A stretch of DNA of 64,000 nt, from the NCBI GenBank assembly GCA_002348705.1, contig DEAU01000014.1:62001-126000 (forward strand), in the 5' to 3' direction. Numbering within the stretch: position 1 is the first letter of the stretch; each line of letters starts with the position of its first letter. The position numbers and the translations under genes are program-made. Source of the DNA: Candidatus Neomicrothrix sp. UBA2974 (GTDB taxonomy: Bacteria > Actinomycetota > Acidimicrobiia > Acidimicrobiales > MedAcidi-G1). Under the pieces are notes generated by a model. That model was not told where the DNA came from and ran no database searches. It saw only the letters and a program-made list of their open reading frames with translations. Shown here one piece after another: positions 17,671 through 26,501 of the stretch.

Positions 17671-18578
17671 CAGAAGTAGCCCTCCCGCTTCTTTTCCTCC
17701 ATCGAGCCCGCTTGATCGTGATCGATGACACGGCCCTCTCGTTCTGACCGAGTCGCAAGCAGCATTTCCTGGATAACTTCAGGCAACGTGGTCGCGGTGG
17801 ACTCCACGGCCCCGGAGAGCGGATAACAGCCGAGCGTGCGAAATCTCACCGCGCGCATCTCAGGCGATTCGCCGTCAGTGAGCCTGAAACGCTCGTCGTC
17901 AACCATGATCAATGTGCCGTCCCTCTCCACCACCGGCCTAACGGCAGAAAAGTAGAGGGGCACGATCGAAATCTGCTCAAGATGGATGTACTGCCAGACG
18001 TCCAGTTCAGTCCAGTTGCTGATTGGAAAAACCCGAATGCTCTCTCCCCGATGCACGCGACCGTTGTAGAGGTTCCAGAGTTCGGGTCGCTGGTTTTTTG
18101 GGTCCCAGCGGTGGTGCCGATCTCGGAAGCTGAAGACGCGCTCCTTGGCTCGGGATCGCTCCTCGTCGCGGCGGGCTCCGCCAAATGCTGCATCGAATCC
18201 ACCAGCCTCTAGGGCCTGCTTCAATGCCTCCGTCTTCATGACGTCGGTGTAGTTCCGAGACCCATGGTCGAAGGGATTGATGCCAGCCGCCACGCCCTCC
18301 TCGTTGGTGTGCACCACCAGTTCTAGGTCAAGGTCAGCAGCTGTACGATCGCGGAATTCGATCATCTCCCGGAACTTCCATGTGGTGTCCACATGAAGAA
18401 GCGGAAATGGGATGCGTCCGGGGTGGAACGCCTTCCGGGCCAGATGAAGCAGGACTGAAGAGTCCTTTCCGATGGAGTACAGCATGACCGGTCGCTCGAA
18501 CTGAGCTACCACTTCGCGCATCACATGGATGCTCTCGGCTTCGAGTTGCTGCAGATGTGTGCGACGCATGACGTTCAC
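17670..18578 (-). CDS. cysD: Sulfate adenylyltransferase subunit 2 (ATP sulfurylase, small subunit)
   Basis: 302 residues of the PP-loop ATPase family. The PP-loop SIGKDS is at 35-40, followed by HVDTTWKFREM, GGARRDEERSRAKERVFSFRD and the C-terminal REGYF tail, all standard CysD landmarks. It forms APS from sulfate and ATP together with CysN. The ATG at 18578 overlaps the stop of a short upstream ORF in an ATGA junction, so translation is likely coupled to that ORF. Sulfate would come from uptake or from the sulfatases in this window (inference). Confidence 0.95.
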   Translation of the reverse strand: MNVMRRTHLQQLEAESIHVMREVVAQFERPVMLYSIGKDSSVLLHLARKAFHPGRIPFPLLHVDTTWKFREMIEFRDRTAADLDLELVVHTNEEGVAAGINPFDHGSRNYTDVMKTEALKQALEAGGFDAAFGGARRDEERSRAKERVFSFRDRHHRWDPKNQRPELWNLYNGRVHRGESIRVFPISNWTELDVWQYIHLEQISIVPLYFSAVRPVVERDGTLIMVDDERFRLTDGESPEMRAVRFRTLGCYPLSGAVESTATTLPEVIQEMLLATRSEREGRVIDHDQAGSMEEKKREGYF

Positions 18579-18763
18579 GACAGTCCTAGACGGACGTCTC
18601 CACGGCGCCGCTGGTCCCAGTCGAGTGCGTCCGAGTCACAAAGGCGGTTCCAATTTAAAACGAGGTTGCCTTCAGTAGTCGATACGACGTCGACTCGACC
18701 GCGTAACGCAGAGACATCGACTCCGGGGCAAGAAACGGAAATATGTTCGGCCATTAGCGCCAC
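18575..18763 (-). CDS. Small hypothetical protein coupled to cysD
   Basis: A 62-residue ORF I do not recognise. GTG 18763 lies five bases behind a GAGG Shine-Dalgarno-like motif. An ATG three codons inside (18754) is the alternative. It ends in ATGA with cysD, a coupling usually seen between genuine genes. The sequence has an immunoglobulin-like or small beta pattern (EHISVSCPGVDVSALRGRV, VVSTTEGNLVLNW) and a charged C-terminus, with no cysteine pair motif or membrane segment. A longer frame to 18928 would run through the palindromic operator and is unlikely. It could be a real small protein or only a leader that loads ribosomes onto cysD. Confidence 0.5.
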   Translation of the reverse strand: MALMAEHISVSCPGVDVSALRGRVDVVSTTEGNLVLNWNRLCDSDALDWDQRRRGDVRLGLS

Positions 18764-18843
18764 ACAATCCTCGTTGACCCCGGACCGGCGTCGCCGATCT
18801 CCGGTTCTAGGCGGCACGCGATCTGTCCTTATTCCAATACTGA

Positions 18844-18859
18844 CTGAACGGTCGTTCAG
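18844..18859. promoter_or_regulatory. TetR-type operator palindrome
   Basis: CTGAACGGTCGTTCAG is a near-perfect inverted repeat with 7-bp arms and a 2-bp centre. The GAACG-N2-CGTTC core is the layout recognised by many TetR-family repressors. It lies about 80 bp before the short ORF leading the cys operon and about 190 bp before the plus-strand monooxygenase, so it could control either. No intact TetR gene is in the window; the only one is a pseudogene at 61346-61949. The binding protein is therefore elsewhere. Confidence 0.6.
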
Positions 18860-19048
18860 CGTACTCGGCGCGATCTGGCCCCTAGCCGCCGATCGCACAT
18901 TTCCAACCCTGGGCTGGAAAGTCACCATCTACGAAAATTGGCCGGAGTAGCTAGCCCAACGACCCCGCGGCTTGGCGACTTTGGTTCATCGCCCGGGCAG
19001 GTAGCGCCCGGTTCCGTTGCTCAACCACACTTTCCGTAGGGTCGCACC

Positions 19049-20575
19049 ATGGTCGACCCCGTTGGGCCTTCCGTGGACAGAACTCATCTCGACGTTCTGA
19101 TCGTCGGAGCAGGCATCTCAGGCATCAGCGGTGCCGTCCACCTGAAGGAGCGCTGTCCGGACCGGTCTTTCGCCGTCCTGGAGGGACGCTCTGATATTGG
19201 AGGAACTTGGGACCTCTTCCGCTATCCGGGTGTGCGATCCGACAGCGATATGCACACCCTGGGTTACCGGTTCAAGCCATGGCGGCACGAGAAGTCGATC
19301 GCCGATGGACCGAGCATCATGGAGTACCTCAGAGAGACCATCGCCGAGTACGACCTGGCCAGGCATATCAGATTTGGCCATCGTGTGGTCCGAGCCGAGT
19401 GGTCCAGCACTCAATCCTGTTGGACAGTTACTGCCAGACATTCTGACCCAAGTACTGGCGCTTTTGATGAAGTTGTCCTGACGTGTGGTTTTCTTTTCAT
19501 GTGTTCCGGGTACTACAGCTACCACGAGGGCTATACACCGGACTTTGCAGGACAGGAGCGTTTCCAAGGGCCAATCGTCCATCCGCAGGAGTGGCCGGAG
19601 GACCTCACCTACAACGGACGACGGATTGTGGTCATCGGCTCTGGAGCAACAGCGATGACTCTGGTTCCCGCACTGGCCCAAACCGCCGGACACGTAATCA
19701 TGCTCCAGAGGTCACCCACCTACGTGGTTGCCCGACCATCCTTCGATGTGGTAGCTAACCGGCTCCGGAAGATCCTTCCCGATCGCTGGGCTTACGCCAT
19801 TACGAGACGGAAGAATGTCTTCCGACAGGGCCTCGTATACCGAAAGACCAGAACCAATCCCGACAAGATCCGGGACCTGCTGCTTTCAGGCGTTCGTGCA
19901 GGGTTGGGCACCGACTACGACGTCGACAGCCACTTCACTCCAACCTACGACCCCTGGGACCAGAGGCTCTGCTTAATCCCCGATGGGGACCTGTTCAAGG
20001 CAATTCGCTCTGGAAGGGCCTCGGTGATCACCGCCCACATCGACACCTTTACAGAACACGGAATCCGGCTGCAGGATGGAAGTGAGATCAATGCCGACAT
20101 CATCGTGACGGCTACCGGCCTCAACTTGGTCACCCTCGGAGAAATGGATTTCATAGTCGACGACGTGCCGGTCGACTTCGCCCGCACGTGGACCTACCGC
20201 GGCCTCGCCTACTCAGGCATTCCGAACTTGGTCTCGACCTTTGGTTATGTCAACGCTTCTTGGACCCTCAAGGCTGACCTCACATCCGAGTACGTATGTC
20301 GACTCCTGCGCCACATGGCGGCCATAGGTGCCACTCGCTGCATTCCCCAGTTGCGCCCAGAGGATGCCGAGATGCCGAAACGTAAATGGATCGAGAACTT
20401 TCCGGCCGGCTACATGGAACGAACCATGCACCTCCTCCCCCGCCAAGGCGACCGCTCTCCCTGGTTGAACCCCCAGGACTACCGACGGGACGTCAAGATG
20501 ATCCGTCGGGGCGCCATAGACGATGGAGTCATGACCTTCGACGCCCCAGAACTGACGGCCGCGTCGGCCGTTTGA
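19049..20575 (+). CDS. FAD-dependent Baeyer-Villiger-type monooxygenase (EthA-like)
   Basis: 508 residues. The N-terminal FAD-binding GAGISG (20-25) is followed by GGTWDLFRYPGVRSDSDMHTLGY, typical of flavin monooxygenases. The BVMO fingerprint F-x-G-x3-H-x3-W is present as FQGPIVHPQEW (Phe172 to Trp182). A second nucleotide loop VIGSGATAM binds NADPH. The HPQEWPED form and length match EthA/EtaA-type enzymes that oxidise ketones or thioamides. It starts at ATG 19049, 28 bp upstream of a coding nitrilase partner's leader region, and probably forms a two-gene unit with that nitrilase. Ketone oxidation to an ester is the default prediction. Confidence 0.92.
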   Translation: MVDPVGPSVDRTHLDVLIVGAGISGISGAVHLKERCPDRSFAVLEGRSDIGGTWDLFRYPGVRSDSDMHTLGYRFKPWRHEKSIADGPSIMEYLRETIAEYDLARHIRFGHRVVRAEWSSTQSCWTVTARHSDPSTGAFDEVVLTCGFLFMCSGYYSYHEGYTPDFAGQERFQGPIVHPQEWPEDLTYNGRRIVVIGSGATAMTLVPALAQTAGHVIMLQRSPTYVVARPSFDVVANRLRKILPDRWAYAITRRKNVFRQGLVYRKTRTNPDKIRDLLLSGVRAGLGTDYDVDSHFTPTYDPWDQRLCLIPDGDLFKAIRSGRASVITAHIDTFTEHGIRLQDGSEINADIIVTATGLNLVTLGEMDFIVDDVPVDFARTWTYRGLAYSGIPNLVSTFGYVNASWTLKADLTSEYVCRLLRHMAAIGATRCIPQLRPEDAEMPKRKWIENFPAGYMERTMHLLPRQGDRSPWLNPQDYRRDVKMIRRGAIDDGVMTFDAPELTAASAV

Positions 20576-20617
20576 CAGAAAGCCCAACCTCCTACCTGAC
20601 CCATGATCGGAGACAAG

Positions 20618-21529
20618 ATGCGTATCGCCGCCGTCCAGGACTCACCGGCATTCCTCGACCGGACCACCACGATTGAGATCGTCCGCTCCCGGATAGCCGA
20701 GGCAGGATCAGGCGGCGCTGACCTGATCGCCTTCCCTGAGGTGTTCCTCATGGGGTACCCGGTGTGGATAGACAACACGGACGCGTCGGCATGGGAGAAA
20801 CCCGACCAACAGGAGGCGTTCGCGCGATACCTCGACCAGTCAGTCGACTTATCCAGCGACGAATTTGGGACCGTCGTCGAAGCAGTGCGGGAGTCCGGGG
20901 CTTTCACCTACTTGGGAGTCGTCGAAAAGGCTGTCTCACGTGGCTCCGTCTACTGCTCATTGGTTGCCATTGATCCCATTTCCGGGATCGTCGGTGTTCA
21001 CCGCAAACTCAAGCCGACCTACGGCGAACGCCTCGTTTGGAGCGATGGCGACGGGGCGGGTCTCGTGGCCCACGACCACCAGGGTGTCCGACTGACCGGC
21101 CTGAGTTGCTGGGAAAACTGGATGCCTCTCGCCCGCACCGCCATGTATGGCACTGGCGCACAAGTCCATGTGGCGGCCTGGCCTGGATCGGCGGGCCTCA
21201 CCGAGGACATCACTCGCTTTATAGCCAAGGAGGGTCGCATATTCGTGGTCAGCGTCGGGGCGGTCTATGACTCCGCGATGCTTCCCGACGATTTTCCACT
21301 CAACGAGCAGATTCCTGACGGCCAGAAGTTCCACGACGGTGGTACCTGTATCGCCGGGCCGGACGGATGCTGGGTGGTCGAGCCAGTCCGCCATACGAAG
21401 GGCATCATTTGGGCAGAACTTGAGATCGGAGAAGTCGCTCGGCAACGACAGAACTTCGACCCAACTGGCCATTACAGCCGACCTGACGTGCTACGCCTCG
21501 ATGTCAGTCGCACTCGACTTGCTCCCTAA
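20618..21529 (+). CDS. Carbon-nitrogen hydrolase, nitrilase type
   Basis: About 303 residues from ATG 20618, chosen because GGAG lies five bases upstream; an ATG at 20603 is the alternative. The catalytic triad is Glu41 (AFPEVF), Lys130 (HRKLKPTYGERLVW) and Cys164 (LSCWENWMP). The RKLKPT and CWEN-MP contexts are those of true nitrilases (branch 1), which convert nitriles to acids and ammonia. It lies 42 bp downstream of the EthA-like monooxygenase on the same strand, so the two are likely co-transcribed. Whether they act on one substrate is not shown by sequence. Confidence 0.9.
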   Translation: MRIAAVQDSPAFLDRTTTIEIVRSRIAEAGSGGADLIAFPEVFLMGYPVWIDNTDASAWEKPDQQEAFARYLDQSVDLSSDEFGTVVEAVRESGAFTYLGVVEKAVSRGSVYCSLVAIDPISGIVGVHRKLKPTYGERLVWSDGDGAGLVAHDHQGVRLTGLSCWENWMPLARTAMYGTGAQVHVAAWPGSAGLTEDITRFIAKEGRIFVVSVGAVYDSAMLPDDFPLNEQIPDGQKFHDGGTCIAGPDGCWVVEPVRHTKGIIWAELEIGEVARQRQNFDPTGHYSRPDVLRLDVSRTRLAP

Positions 21530-21768
21530 AAGACCCGGAGGAGAAATTGTCTTAGAGCCAGCCGGACTCTGCCCAACTCGACGATTCGACATGCCGAAGC
21601 CCAACTAAAACCAAACTTTTACTCCCGCTCAAGCCATCTGACTCGATTGAACGGTCCGTCCGCAGCAAGCCCAGGTCAGCAGCGAACCCAATCACTCCTC
21701 TAGCTCGCCTGCATCACCAGAGCCACTAGACAATTCAGCGTCCAAGAGAGACCCAGCGGTGCACCTGC

Positions 21769-22095
21769 TCAGCTGCCGGGTGGACGGTAGGTAGCGCTCC
21801 GGGCCTTCTCAGCTGCGCCATCAACAGCCTCTACCGGAAGTAGCGGTGTGATCCGAATCTGAACCTTGCCGCTCGCTGACACAGCCAGACTGGCAGCGGC
21901 GGCTGATGAATCATCTGGCATTTCAGCAACTCCGACGATGTCGTCAGACCCCCAGATGAAGTACAGGCTCTCCACCGTTCCCCCGAGAGCACTAATCAAG
22001 CCAGAGGCCTCCTCAATTCGGCTGGAACCACCCTCAGCAATCAAGCCCTTCGTCCCATCTGCTGTGTATGAACCCTGGATTAGGTAGTGCGGCAT
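21769..22095 (-). CDS. GYD domain protein
   Basis: 108 residues with the small ferredoxin-like GYD domain. It starts MPHYLIQGSYTADGTKGLIAEGG, followed by SALGGTVESLYFIWGSDDIVGVAEMPD and a helix rich in Ala. Family members are of unknown function and probably dimeric. It stands alone between the nitrilase (convergent) and the MFS transporter (divergent). The 239 bp between 21530 and 21768 and the 123 bp before 22219 hold no further gene that I can see. Confidence 0.82.
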   Translation of the reverse strand: MPHYLIQGSYTADGTKGLIAEGGSSRIEEASGLISALGGTVESLYFIWGSDDIVGVAEMPDDSSAAAASLAVSASGKVQIRITPLLPVEAVDGAAEKARSATYRPPGS

Positions 22096-22218
22096 CGTGG
22101 TGCTCCTTTCATCACGTAGACAACGATTGTCGTCGACCCTCCCATCAGAGCACTTTCGTTTCGTCGACGCCAGATCAACTAGACAAATACCTGTTCACCT
22201 CCCATTAACTTCGGACCG

Positions 22219-23382
22219 GTGGAGAGGAGCATCCGCACCCTGATTGGTTGCGCCGGGCTGAGTGCGTCTCTTGGCACGGTCCACGCCTGGAGCCTTTTTC
22301 TCGAACCACTGGAGAACCATCTTGATGTTGGTCGCGGTTGGGTCAGTGCGGTCTACTCCGTTTGCCTGGCTGCAATCACTGCTGCAGTTCTGGTCGGACA
22401 CCGGCTGTTCACCTTGCTTCCAGGGTGGTGCGTGGTCGGTCTGTCGGCTGGGGGTGCCACTGTCGGGCTGGTCGGTGCAGCGCAGGCCAACCACTGGTGG
22501 CTCCTCGTGCTCTCCTACGGCTTGATATTCGGATTGGCGAATGGGATCGGGTACTCGTTTGCGCTCCAACGATCTTCAGAGGCAACTCCAACAGCCAGCC
22601 GCTCTCTCGCTCTCGTGACGGCCGCCTACGCCCTCGGCGCTGCCGCCGCGGCGATCGCCTTGAAGGGCCCTGTCGACGCCCATGGAGCAGCTCGGGGTTT
22701 CCTAATTCTGGCCGGTTGCGTCGGTGCCTCCGGAATCGCTGCAGCACTGCTCGTGGGAGGCACTCGATCGCCAAAACCCGATCGCCGTATCAGCGCTTCA
22801 CTTGGGCTAAGCACGTCTGTGGTCCGGATCTGGGTTTCCTACGGCCTGGCAAGCCTTGCCGGCCTCACAGCCCTTGGCCATGCAGCAGCCATCGTCGACC
22901 TAGCCGGTGGTCCGGGTGGCACCACCGTCGCCCTCACCGGCTTCGCTAGCGCAGCCGGTGGTATTGCCATGATCGCTGTGGTCCGACCATTCGGCCAACG
23001 GATCGCTGCGTTAGTGCTTCCCTTGTCCACGGCAACTCTCTTGGCGACCGCCGCCTTGGCGGAAGGTGTTGGGTGGGTTGCTGCGACGTCCGTGATCGGC
23101 GTTGCGGCAGCCTATGGAGCCCTCATTGCCATCTACCCAGCAATCGTTCATCGACGGTTTGGTGCTCGGAATTATCCGACCGCTTACGGCCGAGTGTTCA
23201 CGGCCTGGGGTCTGGCTGGACTGTTGGGCCCACTGGGCGCCGGTGCGCTATTTGATGCCTCCGGGGGATACCGACTTCCACTCTTTCTGGCGGCCATCCT
23301 CGCCATCACTTCGACTTTCGTCGCGCGTGGCACGAGTAGATGCGAAACCGAATTCGACTCAACCGAAAAGGCCTCCTTCTAG
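22219..23382 (+). CDS. Major facilitator superfamily transporter
   Basis: 387 residues from a GTG start, with about twelve hydrophobic helices and the MFS-like turn at VLVGHRLFTLLP. It resembles the OFA (oxalate/formate antiporter) and monocarboxylate-transporter branch: GLSASLGTVHAWSLF in TM1 and FGARNYPTAYGRVFTAWGLAGLLGP late in the protein. A small organic acid is therefore a reasonable guess for substrate, not a firm call. The last 24 bases overlap the end of the convergent cysteine-synthase-like gene. Shadow frames rich in Arg on both strands are not genes. Confidence 0.88.
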   Translation: MERSIRTLIGCAGLSASLGTVHAWSLFLEPLENHLDVGRGWVSAVYSVCLAAITAAVLVGHRLFTLLPGWCVVGLSAGGATVGLVGAAQANHWWLLVLSYGLIFGLANGIGYSFALQRSSEATPTASRSLALVTAAYALGAAAAAIALKGPVDAHGAARGFLILAGCVGASGIAAALLVGGTRSPKPDRRISASLGLSTSVVRIWVSYGLASLAGLTALGHAAAIVDLAGGPGGTTVALTGFASAAGGIAMIAVVRPFGQRIAALVLPLSTATLLATAALAEGVGWVAATSVIGVAAAYGALIAIYPAIVHRRFGARNYPTAYGRVFTAWGLAGLLGPLGAGALFDASGGYRLPLFLAAILAITSTFVARGTSRCETEFDSTEKASF

Positions 23383-24294
23383 ATATTTAGCCCCGTTGTC
23401 AACTCCAAAGGTGGCTATCACAGAATCGGAGCCCTGCTCGACGGCCAAGCGCACCGCAGCCACAACGTTGAGCCCAGTGGACGTTCCGCACAACATGCCC
23501 TCCTCCGCAGCAAGACGGCGGCACATGGCGACGGCCTCGTCCTGGCCAACGGTACGGACATCAGAAATCCGCGCACGGTCGAGGAAGGGGGGAGCAAAGC
23601 CCACCCCAACGCCTTCCACGCGGTGTGGCCCACCTGTTCCGGTAGTCAGCAGCGGCGACTCGGTCGGTTCAAGCACCACCAGGTCTGGTTTGCAGTCCGC
23701 GTCCTCGAGACCGTCGATTGTGCCCATAAGCGCGCCTCCTGTGCCGACCCCGGCACACAGGACTGTCAGGCGCTCTCCGAGCACCGCAGCAATCTCGGCA
23801 CCCATAGGGGCATAGCCCGGCCGAATATCCGCATTGCCGAACTGATCGGTGTACCACGAGTTTGGCTCGGCCGCCAGAGCGGTGGCCCGATCGCGCATTC
23901 GAGCGATTAGGCCAGGGGTGATTTTTCCACCCTCACTTGGCTCTATAAGCACCTCTGCGCCATAGGCATCCATAGAGCGAAGCTTTACAGCAGCAAACGC
24001 ATCCGAACTGATGGCGGTAAACCGCAGTCCAGCACGGGCCGCTGCATAGGCGATCGCTGTGCCCGTGCTTCCTCCGGTGTACTCGACCAATCGATCACCG
24101 GGTGCGACATCGCCTCTCTCCAGAGCCCCGCCAACAACGGCTAGAGCCATCCGGTCTTTATAGCTGCCCGTCGGATTGCCGGACTCCAGTTTCAGCCACA
24201 CCTCGCCGGCTCCGGCGGGGACAATCCGTCGGAGCCGAACCAGAGGCGTGTTTCCGACCGGGACGGTAGCGAGCGACTCTCTCCAATCGATCAT
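23359..24294 (-). CDS. PLP-dependent cysteine synthase family protein
   Basis: 311 residues, fold type II PLP enzyme. GNTPLVRL begins the protein, the Schiff-base lysine is in GSYKDRMA, the substrate loop is EYTGGSTGTAIAYA, and the phosphate loop is AGVGTGGALMGT. The late LCGTSTGLN is also typical. It belongs with O-acetylserine sulfhydrylase, cystathionine beta-synthase and related enzymes. Its role could be cysteine assembly from sulfide, which would fit the sulfur theme, but sequence alone does not separate it from catabolic relatives. It overlaps the MFS gene end to end by 24 bp. Confidence 0.87.
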   Translation of the reverse strand: MIDWRESLATVPVGNTPLVRLRRIVPAGAGEVWLKLESGNPTGSYKDRMALAVVGGALERGDVAPGDRLVEYTGGSTGTAIAYAAARAGLRFTAISSDAFAAVKLRSMDAYGAEVLIEPSEGGKITPGLIARMRDRATALAAEPNSWYTDQFGNADIRPGYAPMGAEIAAVLGERLTVLCAGVGTGGALMGTIDGLEDADCKPDLVVLEPTESPLLTTGTGGPHRVEGVGVGFAPPFLDRARISDVRTVGQDEAVAMCRRLAAEEGMLCGTSTGLNVVAAVRLAVEQGSDSVIATFGVDNGAKYLEGGLFG

Positions 24295-24333
24295 CGCGTC
24301 GCCGACCTCCGTCTTCGGTGGATTGTCTAAGAG

Positions 24334-24699
24334 TCAGTAGATGGCAATCAGTTCGGCAACGACGATCAGGACTACGACGAGGGTGTTTATGGCCCGAAAG
24401 ACTAGAAACGGTGCCTTGGCGAAGTTGCGACCAATGTTGCTGTTCGCTAGTTCCTCGTCCATGTCCTTGACTCCAGCACTGATGTCAGCCATAGCTCCAT
24501 CAGTCCAGATCCAAGACCAGAAAGATCCCAGAACCGCCATGGCAGCAACTGCCAACTGGACGCCCGAGTCCTCGAGACCGGAACCACCAAAGCCAAGGAT
24601 GATCAGAATCCCGGTGTGGGCCAGAACAAAGGGCAGAATTATTGCTCGGAGGTCTGCGGCTCGCCCCTGGATCGTCGGGGTGAGAAGCTCGGTTCGCAT
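24334..24699 (-). CDS. Small three-helix membrane protein, unknown family (copy 1)
   Basis: 121 residues with three hydrophobic segments (about 18-40, 50-70, 95-120). A polar loop DGAMADISAGVKDMDEELANSN lies between helices two and three. I do not recognise the family. A second copy at 49919-50287 shares the FGGSGLE segment, the AVLGS turn, the DGA-ADI and KDMDEE loop and KAPF--FR, with roughly half of aligned residues identical. The conserved acidic loop and the GGSG turn suggest a specific interaction rather than generic hydrophobicity. It is monocistronic; the 125 bp before it separate it from the divergent methyltransferase. Confidence 0.7.
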   Translation of the reverse strand: MRTELLTPTIQGRAADLRAIILPFVLAHTGILIILGFGGSGLEDSGVQLAVAAMAVLGSFWSWIWTDGAMADISAGVKDMDEELANSNIGRNFAKAPFLVFRAINTLVVVLIVVAELIAIY

Positions 24700-24813
24700 A
24701 GATGTGTCCTTTCGTCAGGTCGGGCCCGACGGCCCGCAGCAACTGCCAGTCAAGCACAGCCTTGGTCAATCCCTCTATAGACGCCTGTTTCCCGACCAAG
24801 TTGACTTCTCTCT

Positions 24814-24847
24814 AGGGTCAGAGCGTGGTGAAGGGTCAGAGCGTGGT
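24814..24847 (+). repeat. Tandem duplication of ribosome-binding site plus start codon
   Basis: A 16-base block, agggtcagagcgtggt, occurs at 24814-24829 and again at 24832-24847, offset by 18 bases. Each copy contains AGGG followed seven bases later by GTG (24825 and 24843). The two GTGs are in frame, so the methyltransferase has two equivalent initiation sites that differ by six residues. Confidence 0.85.
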
Positions 24848-26501
24848 AAGTGATTCCAAGAGAAGTACGGGCGATCAATTTCATTTCTCTGCGTCGGGGC
24901 GGAAACGAAGGCTGGGCGCCTGGTACACACCGGACGACGTGGTGGGTCAACTACTGGATTTAACTCTGACACCCCTTTTGATAGAGCGTCGGGTCCTTGG
25001 ATTGGACGCCGTGGCCGCCCTAAGGGTTCTCGACCCGTCGTGTGGCGACGGGGCTTTCCTAGTGGCAGCCGCCGATCGCATCTACCGGACGCTTGTCGAG
25101 ATGGGCCTCGAGCACACCGAAGCTCTCCGGACGGCATATGGATGTTGCGTCGTGGGCGTAGACGTCGACCCCTTGGCGGTGGACCGGTGCCGGCATCGCC
25201 TCGGCGAAGCCGGAGCGACCGCCCCTGATAGCCGAGTCGTGGTCGCCGACGCCCTTTTGACCTCAAGCGACGAATGGTCTGACCTCCTCGAACGGTGGGA
25301 TACTCCGGCAGGCGTCACGGCGGTGATTGGTAATCCGCCGTTTCTGAATCCACTGGCCGCTGACACTGCTGCTGATCCGAATCGAGCTGTCGCCCTTCGA
25401 CAGCGCTTCGGTTCAGTGGCTCAGGGCTACTCAAACCCGGCCTTCATGTTCTTGGTGTTGGCTACAGAACTAGCCGCCAGTCGGAACTCTGTAGTCGCCC
25501 TCATTCAGCCGTTGTCTCTGCTGGCAACCAGAGGCTCAACCGCCAGTCGAGCTGCTGTTCTCGAGAATTGGACACTCGACACCCTTTGGGTGGCTAACCA
25601 GCGGGTATTCGATGCCTCTGTTGACGTGTGCGCTCCAGTACTTCGCCCTCGCGGGGAGTCCGATCTCGGTTCAGGTCTAACCAAGCTTCTCGCTGGCCGA
25701 TCCTTTCACCCGGTCGGGACCGTCCCCTCCCCCAGTTCGGACGACGCCACCTGGTCCCGCCTTTTGGCGACAGTCCGCGATGTGCCCGACGTACCAATCG
25801 CCACTGACGGCATCCTCGGCGACGATGCGATCGCCACCGCTGACTTCAGGGACCAGTACTACGGACTCGACGGGCAAATAGTCGAACTGCCGAGCAGCGA
25901 CCGTTCCATGCCCCGATTGCTCACCGCTGGCCTAGTCGATCCAGCACATGACCGTTGGGGGGAAACAACCACCCGGTTCCACAAGAACTCCTGGCACCAC
26001 CCTCGGGTGCGACTAGACGGGTTGTCGGACGACCTTCGTCGCTGGGTCGACAGTCGATTGGTCCCAAAGGTTGTGGTCGCCACCCAGACTCGGGTTCTCG
26101 AAGCGGTAGTCGACTCCGATGGTTCATGCCTTCCGTCTGTTCCGCTAGTCACGATTACCCCGCGATCAGACAAACCTAAAACCGACCTTTGGCATATCGC
26201 TGCCCTGCTCACCTCACCTCCAGCCACGATGGTTGCAGCACGTCGACATCTCGGTGCAGCCTTGACCACCGATGGCCTAAAACTCCGAGCCCGCGACCTG
26301 GCCGCACTTCCCCGACCTCATGACCATGCGTCCTGGCACGAGGCGGCCAAAGCGTTCCAGAGGGCTTCGGACTCCGACGATCAGACCAGACGTAAAGAAG
26401 GGTTAGTGCGGTGCGGTCGACTGATGTGCACTGCCTTCGGCGTCGCTGATTTCGAGCACCTCTTGGCTTGGTGGGTTGGGCGCCTGCCAGGCCAGAACTG
26501 A
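24825..26501 (+). CDS. N6-adenine DNA methyltransferase (class I, solitary)
   Basis: 558 residues. RRLGAWYTPDDVV is the hallmark of Eco57I/type IIG-like and M.TaqI-like N6-adenine methylases. The SAM motif LDPSCGDGAFLVAAA and the catalytic motif NPPF in VIGNPPFLNP follow. The C-terminal half looks like a target-recognition domain with no PD-(D/E)xK signature that I can find. No restriction gene, specificity gene or helicase lies beside it. It may be an orphan methylase or a phage-defence/BREX-like fragment; neither is shown. Start choice is ambiguous because the RBS-GTG unit is duplicated (24825 or 24843). Confidence 0.86.
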   Translation: MVKGQSVVSDSKRSTGDQFHFSASGRKRRLGAWYTPDDVVGQLLDLTLTPLLIERRVLGLDAVAALRVLDPSCGDGAFLVAAADRIYRTLVEMGLEHTEALRTAYGCCVVGVDVDPLAVDRCRHRLGEAGATAPDSRVVVADALLTSSDEWSDLLERWDTPAGVTAVIGNPPFLNPLAADTAADPNRAVALRQRFGSVAQGYSNPAFMFLVLATELAASRNSVVALIQPLSLLATRGSTASRAAVLENWTLDTLWVANQRVFDASVDVCAPVLRPRGESDLGSGLTKLLAGRSFHPVGTVPSPSSDDATWSRLLATVRDVPDVPIATDGILGDDAIATADFRDQYYGLDGQIVELPSSDRSMPRLLTAGLVDPAHDRWGETTTRFHKNSWHHPRVRLDGLSDDLRRWVDSRLVPKVVVATQTRVLEAVVDSDGSCLPSVPLVTITPRSDKPKTDLWHIAALLTSPPATMVAARRHLGAALTTDGLKLRARDLAALPRPHDHASWHEAAKAFQRASDSDDQTRRKEGLVRCGRLMCTAFGVADFEHLLAWWVGRLPGQN

